Shown here: in pieces, positions 17,086 to 24,857 of the stretch
How positions within the stretch are numbered: the stretch's first letter is position 1
Layout of the letters: each line of letters begins with the position of its first letter
NCBI GenBank assembly: GCA_046732795.1
Contig: JBKPNV010000279.1
Coordinates: 1 to 33,624 of the forward strand
Origin: Gp6-AA40 sp046732795
GTDB lineage: Bacteria > Acidobacteriota > Vicinamibacteria > Vicinamibacterales > UBA2999
Direction of reading: 5' to 3'
Length of the DNA: 33,624 bases
Notes under the pieces: generated by a model
Database searches by the model: none
Told to the model about the DNA's origin: nothing
Seen by the model: the letters and a program-made list of their open reading frames with translations, nothing else
Translations under genes and position numbers: made by a program

Positions 17086-17568
17086 TTATCGGCTGCGGGC
17101 CTTCACCGCGGCGCGTGTCTCGCGGTCGATCTCGCGGCGGCGGATGGTCTCGCGCTTGTCGTGCGCCTGTTTGCCTTTCACCAGTGCGAGGGCGACCTTG
17201 ACGCGACCCTTCTTCATATACATCCGCAGGGGAACCAGTGTCAGTCCCTTCTCCACCACGCGGCCGGTCAGTTTCTGGATCTCGTGGCGGTGGAGGAGGA
17301 GCTTGCGCTCGCGCCGTTCCTCGTGGTGCGCATAACCGGTATGGCTGTAGGGACTGATGTGCACGTTCAGCAGCCACACCTCACCCTTGTCGACCCGTGC
17401 GTAGCTGTCGCGCAGATTGACCGAGCCTTCACGTATCGCTTTGACTTCCGTTCCGAGCAGAACGAGACCCGCTTCCCACGTGTCGAGGATGTGATAGTCG
17501 TGGAAGGCCTTGCGATTGTCCGCGAGGTTGCGTTCGGCCTTTTCACGCTCGGTCTTTTCAGCGGCCAT
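17086..17568 (-). CDS. smpB: SsrA-binding protein SmpB (trans-translation)
   Basis: 160 residues, the usual SmpB length, from ATG 17568; the longer frame to 17652 adds an atypical arginine-rich leader and is rejected. Diagnostic stretches are NRKAFHDYHILDTWEAGLVL, GTEVKAIREGSVNLRDSYAR, VWLLNVHISPYSHTGYAHHE, RERKLLLHRHEI and the basic tail HDKRETIRRREIDRE. SmpB binds the tRNA-like domain of tmRNA and delivers it to stalled ribosomes; the basic C-terminal tail reads the empty mRNA channel. A TACGAT hexamer on the minus strand lies 11 nt before the ATG. No tmRNA gene is seen nearby. It is a housekeeping gene inside a glycan locus and may be co-transcribed with the FkbM-like gene. Confidence 0.96.
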   Translation of the reverse strand: MAAEKTEREKAERNLADNRKAFHDYHILDTWEAGLVLLGTEVKAIREGSVNLRDSYARVDKGEVWLLNVHISPYSHTGYAHHEERRERKLLLHRHEIQKLTGRVVEKGLTLVPLRMYMKKGRVKVALALVKGKQAHDKRETIRRREIDRETRAAVKARSR

Positions 17569-17850
17569 GGCTGCCGCGAATCGTACCACGCACTTCGGAA
17601 GCCTGAGAGAACGGCGTGCAACCGATGCGCTGCAACCAGCAGGACGTTGCAAAACACATCAACGCCAGATTCCAACTCCCAACTGCCAAAAGCACCGGCT
17701 TGGGAGTCGAGATTGCGGAAGCAGCGCTCACCAGGGAGCAACGATGGCCACGCCGATGACGCGCTAACCAGTTACCTTGCGAGTTGGAAATTGACAACGT
17801 CGCGCCTATCGAGCGAGATGTGCTGGAATAACGAGTACGTGGAGGTAAGT
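17569..17850. other. Divergent intergenic region with a hairpin and a TTGACA box
   Basis: About 280 bp between smpB (minus) and the lipoprotein gene (plus). It contains an 8-bp stem ACTCCCAA/TTGGGAGT (17675-17682 with 17700-17707) around a 17-nt loop, and a consensus-like TTGACA at 17791-17796. No good -10 hexamer follows at 16-18 bp, so that box is not called a promoter. No further gene was recognised. Confidence 0.4.
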
Positions 17851-18330
17851 GTGTCAACACCGCGCTATGTCGTGTCAAAGCTGGCACCACTGTGCCTGGT
17901 CGCCGCTCTCTGTGTCGCCTGCGGCCCGTCGGAGGAGGACATCAAGCGCGACGTCCGCACTCGATTCGACGCCAATCAGACAATTGCCCCGCTGGCGCTG
18001 TCGATCGAAGTGAAACGTCAGGTCGTCTACCTGTCAGGCAAGACGGGGACGCCGGCCGAGCAGCAGCAGGCGATGGCGCTCGCAAAGGAAGCCAAGGGGG
18101 TCAAGCTGGTGGTCAACGACATGTGGTTGAACAACAGCTCCCTTGCCGACAGAGTCAAAGAAGCGCTTGGCCAGGATGCCGTGGTTGGCAAGATCCCGAT
18201 CGATGTAGAGGCCCAGGGGGGGCTCATCAGGCTATCGAGCGATCAAACCAATCGGGAAGAGCGTGAACGGATCGTGAAAATCGCCTCGTCTGTCGAGGGC
18301 GTCAAAGAAGTCGAAGATCGAATGAGGTGA
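17851..18330 (+). CDS. Lipoprotein with two BON-like domains
   Basis: 159 residues from the GTG at 17851, chosen because GGAGG (17841-17845) lies five bases upstream and the product then starts with a proper signal peptide. A hydrophobic stretch (LAPLCLVAAL) leads to the lipobox LCVAC, so the mature protein should begin with a lipidated Cys near residue 25. Two BON-like units follow: one around VKRQVVYLSGKTGTPAEQQQ to VVNDMWL, the second around DVEAQGGLIRLSSDQTNREE to GVKEVEDRMR. BON domains are thought to attach proteins to membranes or phospholipid surfaces (OsmY and relatives). The gene ends three bases before the convergent membrane-protein gene. Its role is probably envelope maintenance rather than glycan synthesis. 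Confidence 0.85.
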   Translation: MSTPRYVVSKLAPLCLVAALCVACGPSEEDIKRDVRTRFDANQTIAPLALSIEVKRQVVYLSGKTGTPAEQQQAMALAKEAKGVKLVVNDMWLNNSSLADRVKEALGQDAVVGKIPIDVEAQGGLIRLSSDQTNREERERIVKIASSVEGVKEVEDRMR

Positions 18331-18333
18331 GAC

Positions 18334-19971
18334 CTATTCCACGATCTCGAACCGCTCGGGATCGATGCGAGCCGTATCTTCCACCGCGGCGTTCTGCAAC
18401 ACGGCGCGGACGCGATTGTGCGTCGGCCGGCGCAGGCGATATTCCCAGGTCCGCTGTCGGGGGTCTCGCTCGACTCGTTGCGCATCGGTCAATCCGAGTT
18501 CGTGCTCCACTTCCTGCCGGATTCCCTCCGTCACCTCGGGCTTCCAGCGAACGTCAAATCGCGGCGACAGCGGCTTCGCCGCCGCAATCGGAAAGCGGCG
18601 TTCGAAGAGCACGAAGGTCCACAGTGGGTCGCGATGCGGGTCGTCCGGTTCGCTGCTGAGGGCCGCGCTCTGCAGCCCGGTCCAGATCGCATCCTGCGGA
18701 GTCTCGGTATCCGACTCCGCCGCCCGTTGCACCCATTGCTGCCGGAAATCCCACGCAGTGTCTCGCAGTTGTAAATAGGCCTCGGCGTTACGCACGGTCC
18801 AGGCGATTCCAATCACGGTCACGAAACTGACCGTGGCCCACCGTTGCCATGCGCTCTTCGGCAGTCGCGCCAGCAGCGCAACCAGCGCGACGTACAGGAG
18901 CAGACCGTAGCCGACGCCAGCCATCATGCCGACACGGTCACGTGTATACGGCACACCGAAGACGCTGCCGAAAATCAGCAACGTCAGACCGGCCGCGCAC
19001 AACAGGCGATCCCTCGGCGACATGCGCCGGAAGAAGACCAGCCCCCATGCGATCGCCGCCGTCGTCAGCAACGATGACGCGACGTGCACCCAGCGCCAGT
19101 AAGGCACATTGCCGTCGAGCAACGCCGCAGTGAAGCCGAAGATCCCGTCGCGAGGTTCGGACGCGACCACCGTGAGGAATGTCGCGCCGACGTTGTACAG
19201 GCGAAACAGCCACGGTGAGTCCCCGAAGCGAGCCTGCAACTGCGCCGGACTCAATTGGGAAAAGCCGAAACCGGACTCCGTATGAAAGGACGGAGGAGCC
19301 ACCACCATGCCGAACACCAGACGAATCGCGGCGTACGCCGCCACTCCCGCGAATGCCCACGCCAGCGCCCGACGGTCCACTGCGGGCGCCTTCATCAACC
19401 ACAACACTGGGAGCACCGCGATGGCCATCACACCCCATTCGAGCGACAGGATCGCCACAAGCACGATGGGGAAATAGATCCAGCGTATCGACCGTGCTCT
19501 CGGATCAATCCCGATTGCAATGGCGAGCAATAGAAGGATGAGCACGAAGGATCCGGCGTTAACCGGCCAGAACCCGAACAGGATGCGGGACGTATGCAGA
19601 CCGGCGATGCAGCTGAGAGCGATACAGGCCGCCGCAGCACGGTGCGCGCCCACAGGCCGACACAGCCAGATTATCAGCGCGAGCACGCAGGCAAACTGCA
19701 GCAACACCAGCGTCTGGTACGGCCACAGGTGCATACCGAACATCTGGTATGACGCCTTCAGGGCGAGATGGAATAGCGGCCGATACTCGACGTCGGGCCC
19801 AAACGCGTTTGCGACCGTCTCGGGCCAGTCGAAATGGTTGGCTTCGCTCAACGAATCATAGGCAACGACGAACCAGGGAATCGCGTAGAAGGCACTTCCG
19901 AAGGCAATCACCCAGCCCAGCGCCCAGACGATTGGAACCGGAGACAGTCGAATCCGATCGACGTAATTCAT
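18334..19971 (-). CDS. Polytopic GT-C-like membrane protein, short type, with C-terminal VEDT module
   Basis: 545 residues from ATG 19971 (TAAGGTC just upstream). About ten or more hydrophobic helices occupy the first 380 residues. The first loop has GPDVEYRPLFHLALKASYQ, matching the 3905-5587 paralog. VLFGFWPVN and LLFGSVFGVPYTRDR-like stretches are also common to both. A soluble tail with FVLFERRF follows, and the last 74 residues are the shared module: FDVRWKP…RTWEYRLRR…NAAVEDTARIDPERF. The two short-type proteins align closely, including their C-terminal ends. It is the last gene of the PhyH-WecE minus series, 42 bp after the preceding stop, and converges on the BON lipoprotein gene. Function is inferred from architecture only. 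Confidence 0.78.
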   Translation of the reverse strand: MNYVDRIRLSPVPIVWALGWVIAFGSAFYAIPWFVVAYDSLSEANHFDWPETVANAFGPDVEYRPLFHLALKASYQMFGMHLWPYQTLVLLQFACVLALIIWLCRPVGAHRAAAACIALSCIAGLHTSRILFGFWPVNAGSFVLILLLLAIAIGIDPRARSIRWIYFPIVLVAILSLEWGVMAIAVLPVLWLMKAPAVDRRALAWAFAGVAAYAAIRLVFGMVVAPPSFHTESGFGFSQLSPAQLQARFGDSPWLFRLYNVGATFLTVVASEPRDGIFGFTAALLDGNVPYWRWVHVASSLLTTAAIAWGLVFFRRMSPRDRLLCAAGLTLLIFGSVFGVPYTRDRVGMMAGVGYGLLLYVALVALLARLPKSAWQRWATVSFVTVIGIAWTVRNAEAYLQLRDTAWDFRQQWVQRAAESDTETPQDAIWTGLQSAALSSEPDDPHRDPLWTFVLFERRFPIAAAKPLSPRFDVRWKPEVTEGIRQEVEHELGLTDAQRVERDPRQRTWEYRLRRPTHNRVRAVLQNAAVEDTARIDPERFEIVE

Positions 19972-20013
19972 GACCTTACGGGCTGACGAACATGAACATG
20001 GTTGCGATGCGCA

Positions 20014-21900
20014 TCAGGGTGCCGAGGTCACCACCCACGCGTGGATGTCAAATCCCGATTCCATCATCGGAACGCGAAAGCGATCGAGTTCCCGGTGCTT
20101 CAGCCCTAGAGACGCAAGTCGACGATCCCATTTTCGCAAGGATTCCTGCCGGTCCGACACAATCGTGAGAATGGTGTCCGTATCCTGAATTGCGCGGATT
20201 ACCTGCTCCGGCATCTCCTCCACGTCGGGCATCGGAGGCTTGCCCAAATAGTTCATCGACGTCATCGTTCTGATCGAATATCCCATCCAGTCAAGTCTCA
20301 CCGGACAGCCCGGCAACGGGTTGATCCTCTCGTCCTGGCTGAACCAGATCGCGACTCGGCGATAAAGCGGATCGATCGAGAACAACCGTGAGGCTGCTTC
20401 GACAACAGCGCCATACACTGCTGGCTGGACCTTGCACGGATCGTCGGCTGCGTAGGACTGCGGAACATCGGCGACAAGTCGGTTCCCTACCGCGAAGACG
20501 ATGACGAACAGCCACGCGGTCGCGCCCGATGGGCGCCAGAGATAAATGAGGAGAGGCGCAAGAAAAACGATTCCTCCTGCCAGGACGACAGTCGGCGTCA
20601 TCCACGCTGCGATACTCGACAGAAGAGGCACACTTCCCACGAGGCAAATCGCCATCAGCACCGTCGTTACCGCGATCGTCAGCCCACAGCGTCGCTCGAG
20701 TGAGTCGGGCCAGGCACTCGAGAGCAGGCCGGCAAGGGCGAGAAAGGCGCTGAGATTCAACGCGTACACCAGGTTGTCGCCCCAATCGAGGACCGGCTGG
20801 CCGAGGATCTGCCACACGACCGCCAATATCCCCGAGGCGAGGAACTGAACGATCAACGCGCGTGGCACCAGTCGCGAGCTGGGGTCAGACCCCTTCACGT
20901 TTCTTCCCATGTGAAGAGCTGTTAAGGGGTCTGACCCCGTCTTGTTTCGATGGCCGGCTGGGGCACGTCTGCCAAGGACGAGGAAGACAATCCCAGCAAC
21001 AAAAATCGCGATCAGCGGAGCGAGATACCTCGAGGTCAAGACCCAGCCCACATCCGACAAGGGGCGGCCGACGATATCGCCCGACCCCGTCAGAAAGCGC
21101 ATCACCTTGCGAATCAGTCCCGAGAAAAACACGAAATCCCGGCCGACGGTCCAGTTGATCGCGCCAAGGACAAGCGTGATCAGCAGCGCTCCGAAGAGAG
21201 TCCAGCCTGCACGGGAGAACACCATGCGGCCACTCGGCCAGCGGCCGCTCTCGGCTCGTGACGCGTCGAGGTGTATATAGAGCAAGGCGGGGAACAGGTT
21301 CACGGTGGTGAGATTCGCGTGCGCAGTCAACGCCGCCATGACCCCGGCGCATGTCAGCGCCGCAGCGCCGCCACGCAGCGACGACGGGAGAACCAGGACC
21401 CAGAGCGTGGCCAGGAAAAGCGGGCCCGACGGTGTGTTGTGATAGTCCCAGCCGCCAGGACCATGCATATGCGTATAGAACCCGAGGCACAGGGCGACGA
21501 CTGCGCTGAGGCTGGTTTGGCGGAGCAGGACGTAGGTCGCGCCAAAGAACGTGAGCGGCAGCGCGCACAGAAATATGGCGTGCAGCACGTACGCGGCCGG
21601 CAGTGTCGGCATGAACCGCGTGATCGCATGACCGACCAGAATCCACGGCAGACGAGCCAGCTTGTACTCTTCAGGCGAGTAGTCGAGATCCGCGTAGAGC
21701 CGGAAGAAGCCCACGTATTGCCAGGGATCGAGAAAGCCTTCCGGCGTGAAAAACCAATCGCGGTTGGCGATGAGGAGGACCAGCGGCGCCAGCGTAACCA
21801 CGAGGCCCGCCATGACCACACGGGTTGTCGAGGCGTTCGAGGGCAGCGGTCGCGAACTCCCGATGACAGACTCAGTCGCCGGATTCGAAGCCTTTGACAT
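20014..21900 (-). CDS. Polytopic membrane glycosyltransferase-like protein (no VEDT module) carrying an in-frame repeat insertion
   Basis: 628 residues from ATG 21900, overlapping the GT2 gene by 29 nt. The first loop has GFLDPWQYVGFF and then YKLARLPWILVGHA. The paralog at 28805 has DAWVYHGFF and TRLAWIVPGYVA at the same places, and both share a GWDY motif after the fifth or so helix. Many helices follow, then a soluble C-terminal domain with two cysteines (DDPCKVQP, LPGCPVRLDW) and DTILTIVSDRQESL. The fold suggests GT-C, but a Wzy-like role is not excluded. Mid-protein, the loop after VFLVLGRRAP is extended by the sequence coded by the GGGGTCTGACCCC element (TGSDPL…VKGSDPSS), which keeps the frame open. 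Confidence 0.75.
   Translation of the reverse strand: MSKASNPATESVIGSSRPLPSNASTTRVVMAGLVVTLAPLVLLIANRDWFFTPEGFLDPWQYVGFFRLYADLDYSPEEYKLARLPWILVGHAITRFMPTLPAAYVLHAIFLCALPLTFFGATYVLLRQTSLSAVVALCLGFYTHMHGPGGWDYHNTPSGPLFLATLWVLVLPSSLRGGAAALTCAGVMAALTAHANLTTVNLFPALLYIHLDASRAESGRWPSGRMVFSRAGWTLFGALLITLVLGAINWTVGRDFVFFSGLIRKVMRFLTGSGDIVGRPLSDVGWVLTSRYLAPLIAIFVAGIVFLVLGRRAPAGHRNKTGSDPLTALHMGRNVKGSDPSSRLVPRALIVQFLASGILAVVWQILGQPVLDWGDNLVYALNLSAFLALAGLLSSAWPDSLERRCGLTIAVTTVLMAICLVGSVPLLSSIAAWMTPTVVLAGGIVFLAPLLIYLWRPSGATAWLFVIVFAVGNRLVADVPQSYAADDPCKVQPAVYGAVVEAASRLFSIDPLYRRVAIWFSQDERINPLPGCPVRLDWMGYSIRTMTSMNYLGKPPMPDVEEMPEQVIRAIQDTDTILTIVSDRQESLRKWDRRLASLGLKHRELDRFRVPMMESGFDIHAWVVTSAP
20881..20938. repeat. 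Paired inverted GGGGTCAGACCCC / GGGGTCTGACCCC element inside a CDS
   Basis: A 58-bp element with GGGGTCAGACCCC at 20881-20893 and its inverted copy GGGGTCTGACCCC at 20926-20938. A TTCAC…GTGAA inner stem lies between them. The two palindromes are reverse complements of each other, so the whole can fold as one long hairpin or two short ones. It lies inside the coding sequence of the 20014-21900 membrane protein without breaking the frame. The 1370-1392 palindrome has the same core and flanking GTGAA/TTCAC. Confidence 0.8.
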
Positions 21901-22636
21901 CTCTCGGGAGCGGCGCTCTTACCGACACAGATTCTCGCCCATAGAGCGCCTCGTGCCAGAACTGGAAGTAATACGCGGCGCCCCAGCGAAACATCTGAAG
22001 CTTGCGCTTGCCGCCAATGCGCCGCGGCTCACCGACCCCAATCTCGTCGATGCGCATCTTCCGCCTGGCGGCGCGAACAGACATCAACGGCTCCCAGCTG
22101 ATGACCGTTCGAAACAGACGCTCGGGAAGTCTGTACGACTCCTCCTTGTCGAGATCCAGCTGATAAATCAATTCCCGGCGAAACGCCCGGTAGATCACCA
22201 TGCAATCGGTATAAGACCCTCCATGAAGTAGATTCACCGTCCTGGTGAACAGCCAGTTCCCGAACGCGGTTGCGAGGTCATCATCGTCGCTCCTCGCCTC
22301 CCCCTTGTAACGGCTGCCGATCACAAGGTCAAAACCTTGCTCGATTCGGTTCGCCAGGTCTGGAATCCACTGCGGATCACAGTTGCCGTCCGGGCTGAGT
22401 GTCAGCACGACGTCGCCCGCGATCTTGTTCAGCACTTCCAGATAGGCGAAGCGAATTCCGCGCCGCCGCTGAACATGCACGTGATAGCCATGATCACGGC
22501 ACCATTCAATCGTGCCGTCCGTCGATCCGCCGTCTACGACGATGAGCTGGTCGTACCAGGCTCGATGGATGCGTGGCAGGATGGCCTTCACACCGTCGAT
22601 CTCATTTAAGGTCAGGGCCAGAATGGTCACGGGCAT
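21872..22636 (-). CDS. GT2 family glycosyltransferase (soluble)
   Basis: 254 residues from ATG 22636. It opens with PVTILALTLNEIDGVKAILP, then QLIVVDGGSTDGTIEWC, and the second acidic motif is LTLSPDGNCDPQWIPDL followed by DLVIGSRYKGEARSDDDDL. These are the marks of dolichyl-phosphate-mannose-synthase-like GT-A enzymes, but no C-terminal membrane helices are present, unlike the two GtrB-like proteins in this window. The last third is basic (RKMRIDEIGVGEPRRIGGKRK) and ends with FWHEALYGRES. It follows WecE by nine bases and overlaps the next gene by 29 nt, so it is part of that operon. It may transfer the WecE-derived amino sugar, which is inference. Confidence 0.83.
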   Translation of the reverse strand: MPVTILALTLNEIDGVKAILPRIHRAWYDQLIVVDGGSTDGTIEWCRDHGYHVHVQRRRGIRFAYLEVLNKIAGDVVLTLSPDGNCDPQWIPDLANRIEQGFDLVIGSRYKGEARSDDDDLATAFGNWLFTRTVNLLHGGSYTDCMVIYRAFRRELIYQLDLDKEESYRLPERLFRTVISWEPLMSVRAARRKMRIDEIGVGEPRRIGGKRKLQMFRWGAAYYFQFWHEALYGRESVSVRAPLPRDVKGFESGD

Positions 22637-22645
22637 GGCGCGGAC

Positions 22646-23839
22646 CTACCGGAAATCGCGGACGGCCTCGATGACGCGTTCCTGATCGAGGCTCGTCATG
22701 GCCGTATAGAAAGGAAGCCGGAGCAGGCAATCTGCGGCGTGTTCGGCCACCAGACACTGCCCCCTTGTCCCGCCGAAGCGCCGCCCCATCTCAGACGTGT
22801 GAAGCGGAACGTAGTGAAAGGCCGGCTGAATGTTCTTGGTGCGCAGGGCTGCCGTCAGCGCGGTGCGCGCTTCGAGCGATGGCATGCGCACGAAGAACAT
22901 GTGGAACGGCTGCTCGCAATGCGTGGGCACACAGGGCATCATCGCCCCGACTGAACGGCACCAGTCGGCGAGGCCCGCAGCGTACCGCTCCCACAGTTGC
23001 CGGCGCTTCGACTGAATCTGCTCCGCCGCTTCCAACTGTGCGACGAGAAACGCCGCGAGAACCTCCGATGGCAAGTAACTCGAGCCGACGTCGACCCACG
23101 TATATTTGTCTATTTCCCCGCGAAAGAACTGCGATCGATTCGTACCTTTCTCGCGCACGATCTCGGCGCGACGCACGTACTGGTCGTCGTTGATGATGAG
23201 TGCTCCTCCCTCGCCGCAACTGAAATTCTTCGTCTCGTGAAAGCTCTGGCTCGCCATCACCCCGAAGCTCCCGAGGGCCTTGCCACGATATCTCCCGAGC
23301 AGTCCGTGCGCGTTGTCCTCCAGAACCGGAATGCCGTGTGCCGCCGCCAGCGACAGAATCGAATCCATCTCACAGCCGACACCCGCGTAATGCACGACAA
23401 CGATCGCCCGTGTTCTGGGAGTGATCAGCGACATCAGTCGGGATTCGTCGAGGTTGAGCGTGTCGCCACGAATGTCACTGAAGACTGGACGACAGCCCCG
23501 TAGCACAAACGCGTTGGCCGTCGACACGAATGTGAACGCCGGGACGATGACCTCGTCTCCCGGCCGCAGGTCGAGCAGCAGCGCCATCATCTCGAGCGCA
23601 TGCGTGCATGACGTCGTCAGCAGCGACGCCGGCGACTGCGTCATCGTCTGCAGCAATCGGTGCGCGCGCATCGTGAAGGCACCGTCGCCCGACAAGTGCA
23701 TCGCCTCGATGGCCTGCTGGACGTAGGCAAATTCCGTCCCGGTCACGTAAGGGCGGTTGAACGGAATCTTGGTGTACAGCTCGGGGGCCGAGGCCTTCGC
23801 ATCACGAATGATCAGCGTCGGGCCCTCCGACGTGCCCAC
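22646..23839 (-). CDS. wecE: dTDP-4-amino-4,6-dideoxygalactose transaminase (WecE/RffA type)
   Basis: 397 residues from a GTG (23839) within the 3' end of the PhyH gene. From residue 25 it follows E. coli WecE closely: IPFNRPYVTGTE, TSCTHALEMMALLLDLRPGD, PAFTFVSTANAFVLRGC, VVHYAGVGCEMDSI, SFHETKNFSCGEGGA, REKGTNRSQFFRGEIDKYTW and VGSSYLPSEVLAAF. Lys204 in SFHETKN is the expected PLP Schiff-base lysine, and Asp175 in VLEDNAHG the pyridine-nitrogen partner. The family converts dTDP-4-keto-6-deoxyglucose to dTDP-4-amino-4,6-dideoxygalactose using glutamate. About 23 extra N-terminal residues precede the usual start. The product could be N-acylated by one of the NeuD-like or GNAT proteins here. 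The required RmlA/RmlB genes are not in the window. Confidence 0.92.
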   Translation of the reverse strand: MGTSEGPTLIIRDAKASAPELYTKIPFNRPYVTGTEFAYVQQAIEAMHLSGDGAFTMRAHRLLQTMTQSPASLLTTSCTHALEMMALLLDLRPGDEVIVPAFTFVSTANAFVLRGCRPVFSDIRGDTLNLDESRLMSLITPRTRAIVVVHYAGVGCEMDSILSLAAAHGIPVLEDNAHGLLGRYRGKALGSFGVMASQSFHETKNFSCGEGGALIINDDQYVRRAEIVREKGTNRSQFFRGEIDKYTWVDVGSSYLPSEVLAAFLVAQLEAAEQIQSKRRQLWERYAAGLADWCRSVGAMMPCVPTHCEQPFHMFFVRMPSLEARTALTAALRTKNIQPAFHYVPLHTSEMGRRFGGTRGQCLVAEHAADCLLRLPFYTAMTSLDQERVIEAVRDFR

Positions 23840-24663
23840 CAGTCGTCCACCGATGCCACCGGTTTCGTGTCGTATCCAAGGAGCCGCCTCAGAGCCGGGT
23901 TGTCGGCGTATCGGCCCTGCAAGACGTCAGGCATCGAAATCTGCTGCCCGATGAACGGCAGTGCGTAGACGTGATTGACCGCGCGGCGGGTTGCGTTCGA
24001 CCGGTTATGGCCGGCGCGGTGAAACAACATCGAGTCGAACACGAGGAACGAGCCAGCAGGCGCCTCCAGGGGGCGCTCGATCTCCTTCGCCAGGTGGTCA
24101 GACGGGAAGTGTTCGATCCGGTGGGTCCCGGGCAACACGACCGTGGCGCCATTCTCCCGGGTGAAGGGATCGACACAGAAGAGAGCACTGATCGCGAGCG
24201 GCCGCGACGATACGAAGTGTTGATAGGGGAGATCGCGATGGCACGCGGTCTGGTGATGCACCCGCCCGGGGGAATTCGCGATGCCGTTCTGCTGCGTGAG
24301 GACGATGTAATCGCCAAGCAACTGACGACAGACCGCGAGAACCTGTTCGTTCGTCGCAAGTCGTACGAACGCGTCGTCGTGCGCGAGGCAGCAGCGAAGC
24401 GTTTCGTGCTCGCCGATTTCAGCCAGCGCGTCCACGCCTCCAGCACGTTCCGCCTGCTCGGCCAGCAGGACGTCGATACGTTCGGCAAGATGCGCGAGTT
24501 CGTTCGCGTTGTAGCCACCGGAAACAATCGTGAATCCCTCGAGCCGAATGCGCTCGACGTGGCCATCGCAATCGGTGCGCGCGGACGCTTGCTCGATGAC
24601 TCCGTAGCTCGATGTCGTCGTCACTAATCGTGATCCCCGGAAACAGGCGCTCGCGGCCCCCAC
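23812..24663 (-). CDS. Phytanoyl-CoA dioxygenase (PhyH) family Fe(II)/2OG oxygenase
   Basis: 283 residues from a GTG at 24663; a second GTG at 24624 (residue 14, GGGGA upstream) is equally plausible. Iron and 2-oxoglutarate ligands can be read: CHRDLPYQHF gives the HxD pair (His142, Asp144), LFHRAGHNRSNATRRAVNHVY gives the distal His (His215) and the 2OG-binding Arg (226 or 227). PFTRENGATVVLPGTHRIEH and PAGSFLVFDS are typical PhyH core segments. PhyH members in biosynthetic loci hydroxylate or otherwise oxidise small molecules or sugars; the substrate is unknown. It is first in the minus series with wecE (28-nt overlap) and divergent from the WbqC-like gene across an AT-rich spacer that should hold its promoter. 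Confidence 0.85.
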   Translation of the reverse strand: MGAASACFRGSRLVTTTSSYGVIEQASARTDCDGHVERIRLEGFTIVSGGYNANELAHLAERIDVLLAEQAERAGGVDALAEIGEHETLRCCLAHDDAFVRLATNEQVLAVCRQLLGDYIVLTQQNGIANSPGRVHHQTACHRDLPYQHFVSSRPLAISALFCVDPFTRENGATVVLPGTHRIEHFPSDHLAKEIERPLEAPAGSFLVFDSMLFHRAGHNRSNATRRAVNHVYALPFIGQQISMPDVLQGRYADNPALRRLLGYDTKPVASVDDWWARRRARR

Positions 24664-24857
24664 ATAGGATACAGTCGCGTGAATACATTATCGATTATTG
24701 ATGTTTGATTGTTGAATCATTGCGATTACTGATTGTTGATTTCGATTTGGAGGCTCTAAATCGAGGCTGATTTGCCCATAAATCAAGAATCGGCACTCTT
24801 CAATCAGCAACGCATCACTCATCGAAGATCAACAATCAAGAATGCTCTCAGGAGTCA
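24664..24857. promoter_or_regulatory. AT-rich divergent intergenic region with TGATTGTTGA repeats
   Basis: The 194-bp spacer between the divergent PhyH and WbqC-like genes is far more AT-rich than its surroundings. TGATTGTTGA occurs twice directly (24706-24715, 24730-24739) and again inverted in TCGAAGATCAACAATCA (24822-24838), which pairs with 24730-24745 apart from one inserted base. Further TTGATT/AATCAA words fill the stretch. It must contain the promoters of both series, but no confident -35/-10 pair was picked. AGGAG just before ATG 24858 is the WbqC-like gene's ribosome-binding site. Confidence 0.55.

Noticed and set aside
17675..17707. ACTCCCAA/TTGGGAGT hairpin as a terminator or riboswitch
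   Set aside because: Short stem with a 17-nt loop, no U-tract and no known riboswitch features; kept only as part of the intergenic description.
17791..17796. TTGACA as a -35 box for the lipoprotein gene
   Set aside because: No acceptable -10 hexamer occurs 16-18 bp downstream, so a promoter is not supported.
17050..17850. Long plus frame leading into the BON lipoprotein
   Set aside because: It is antisense to smpB, and a signal peptide plus lipobox begins properly only at GTG 17851, which has GGAGG upstream.
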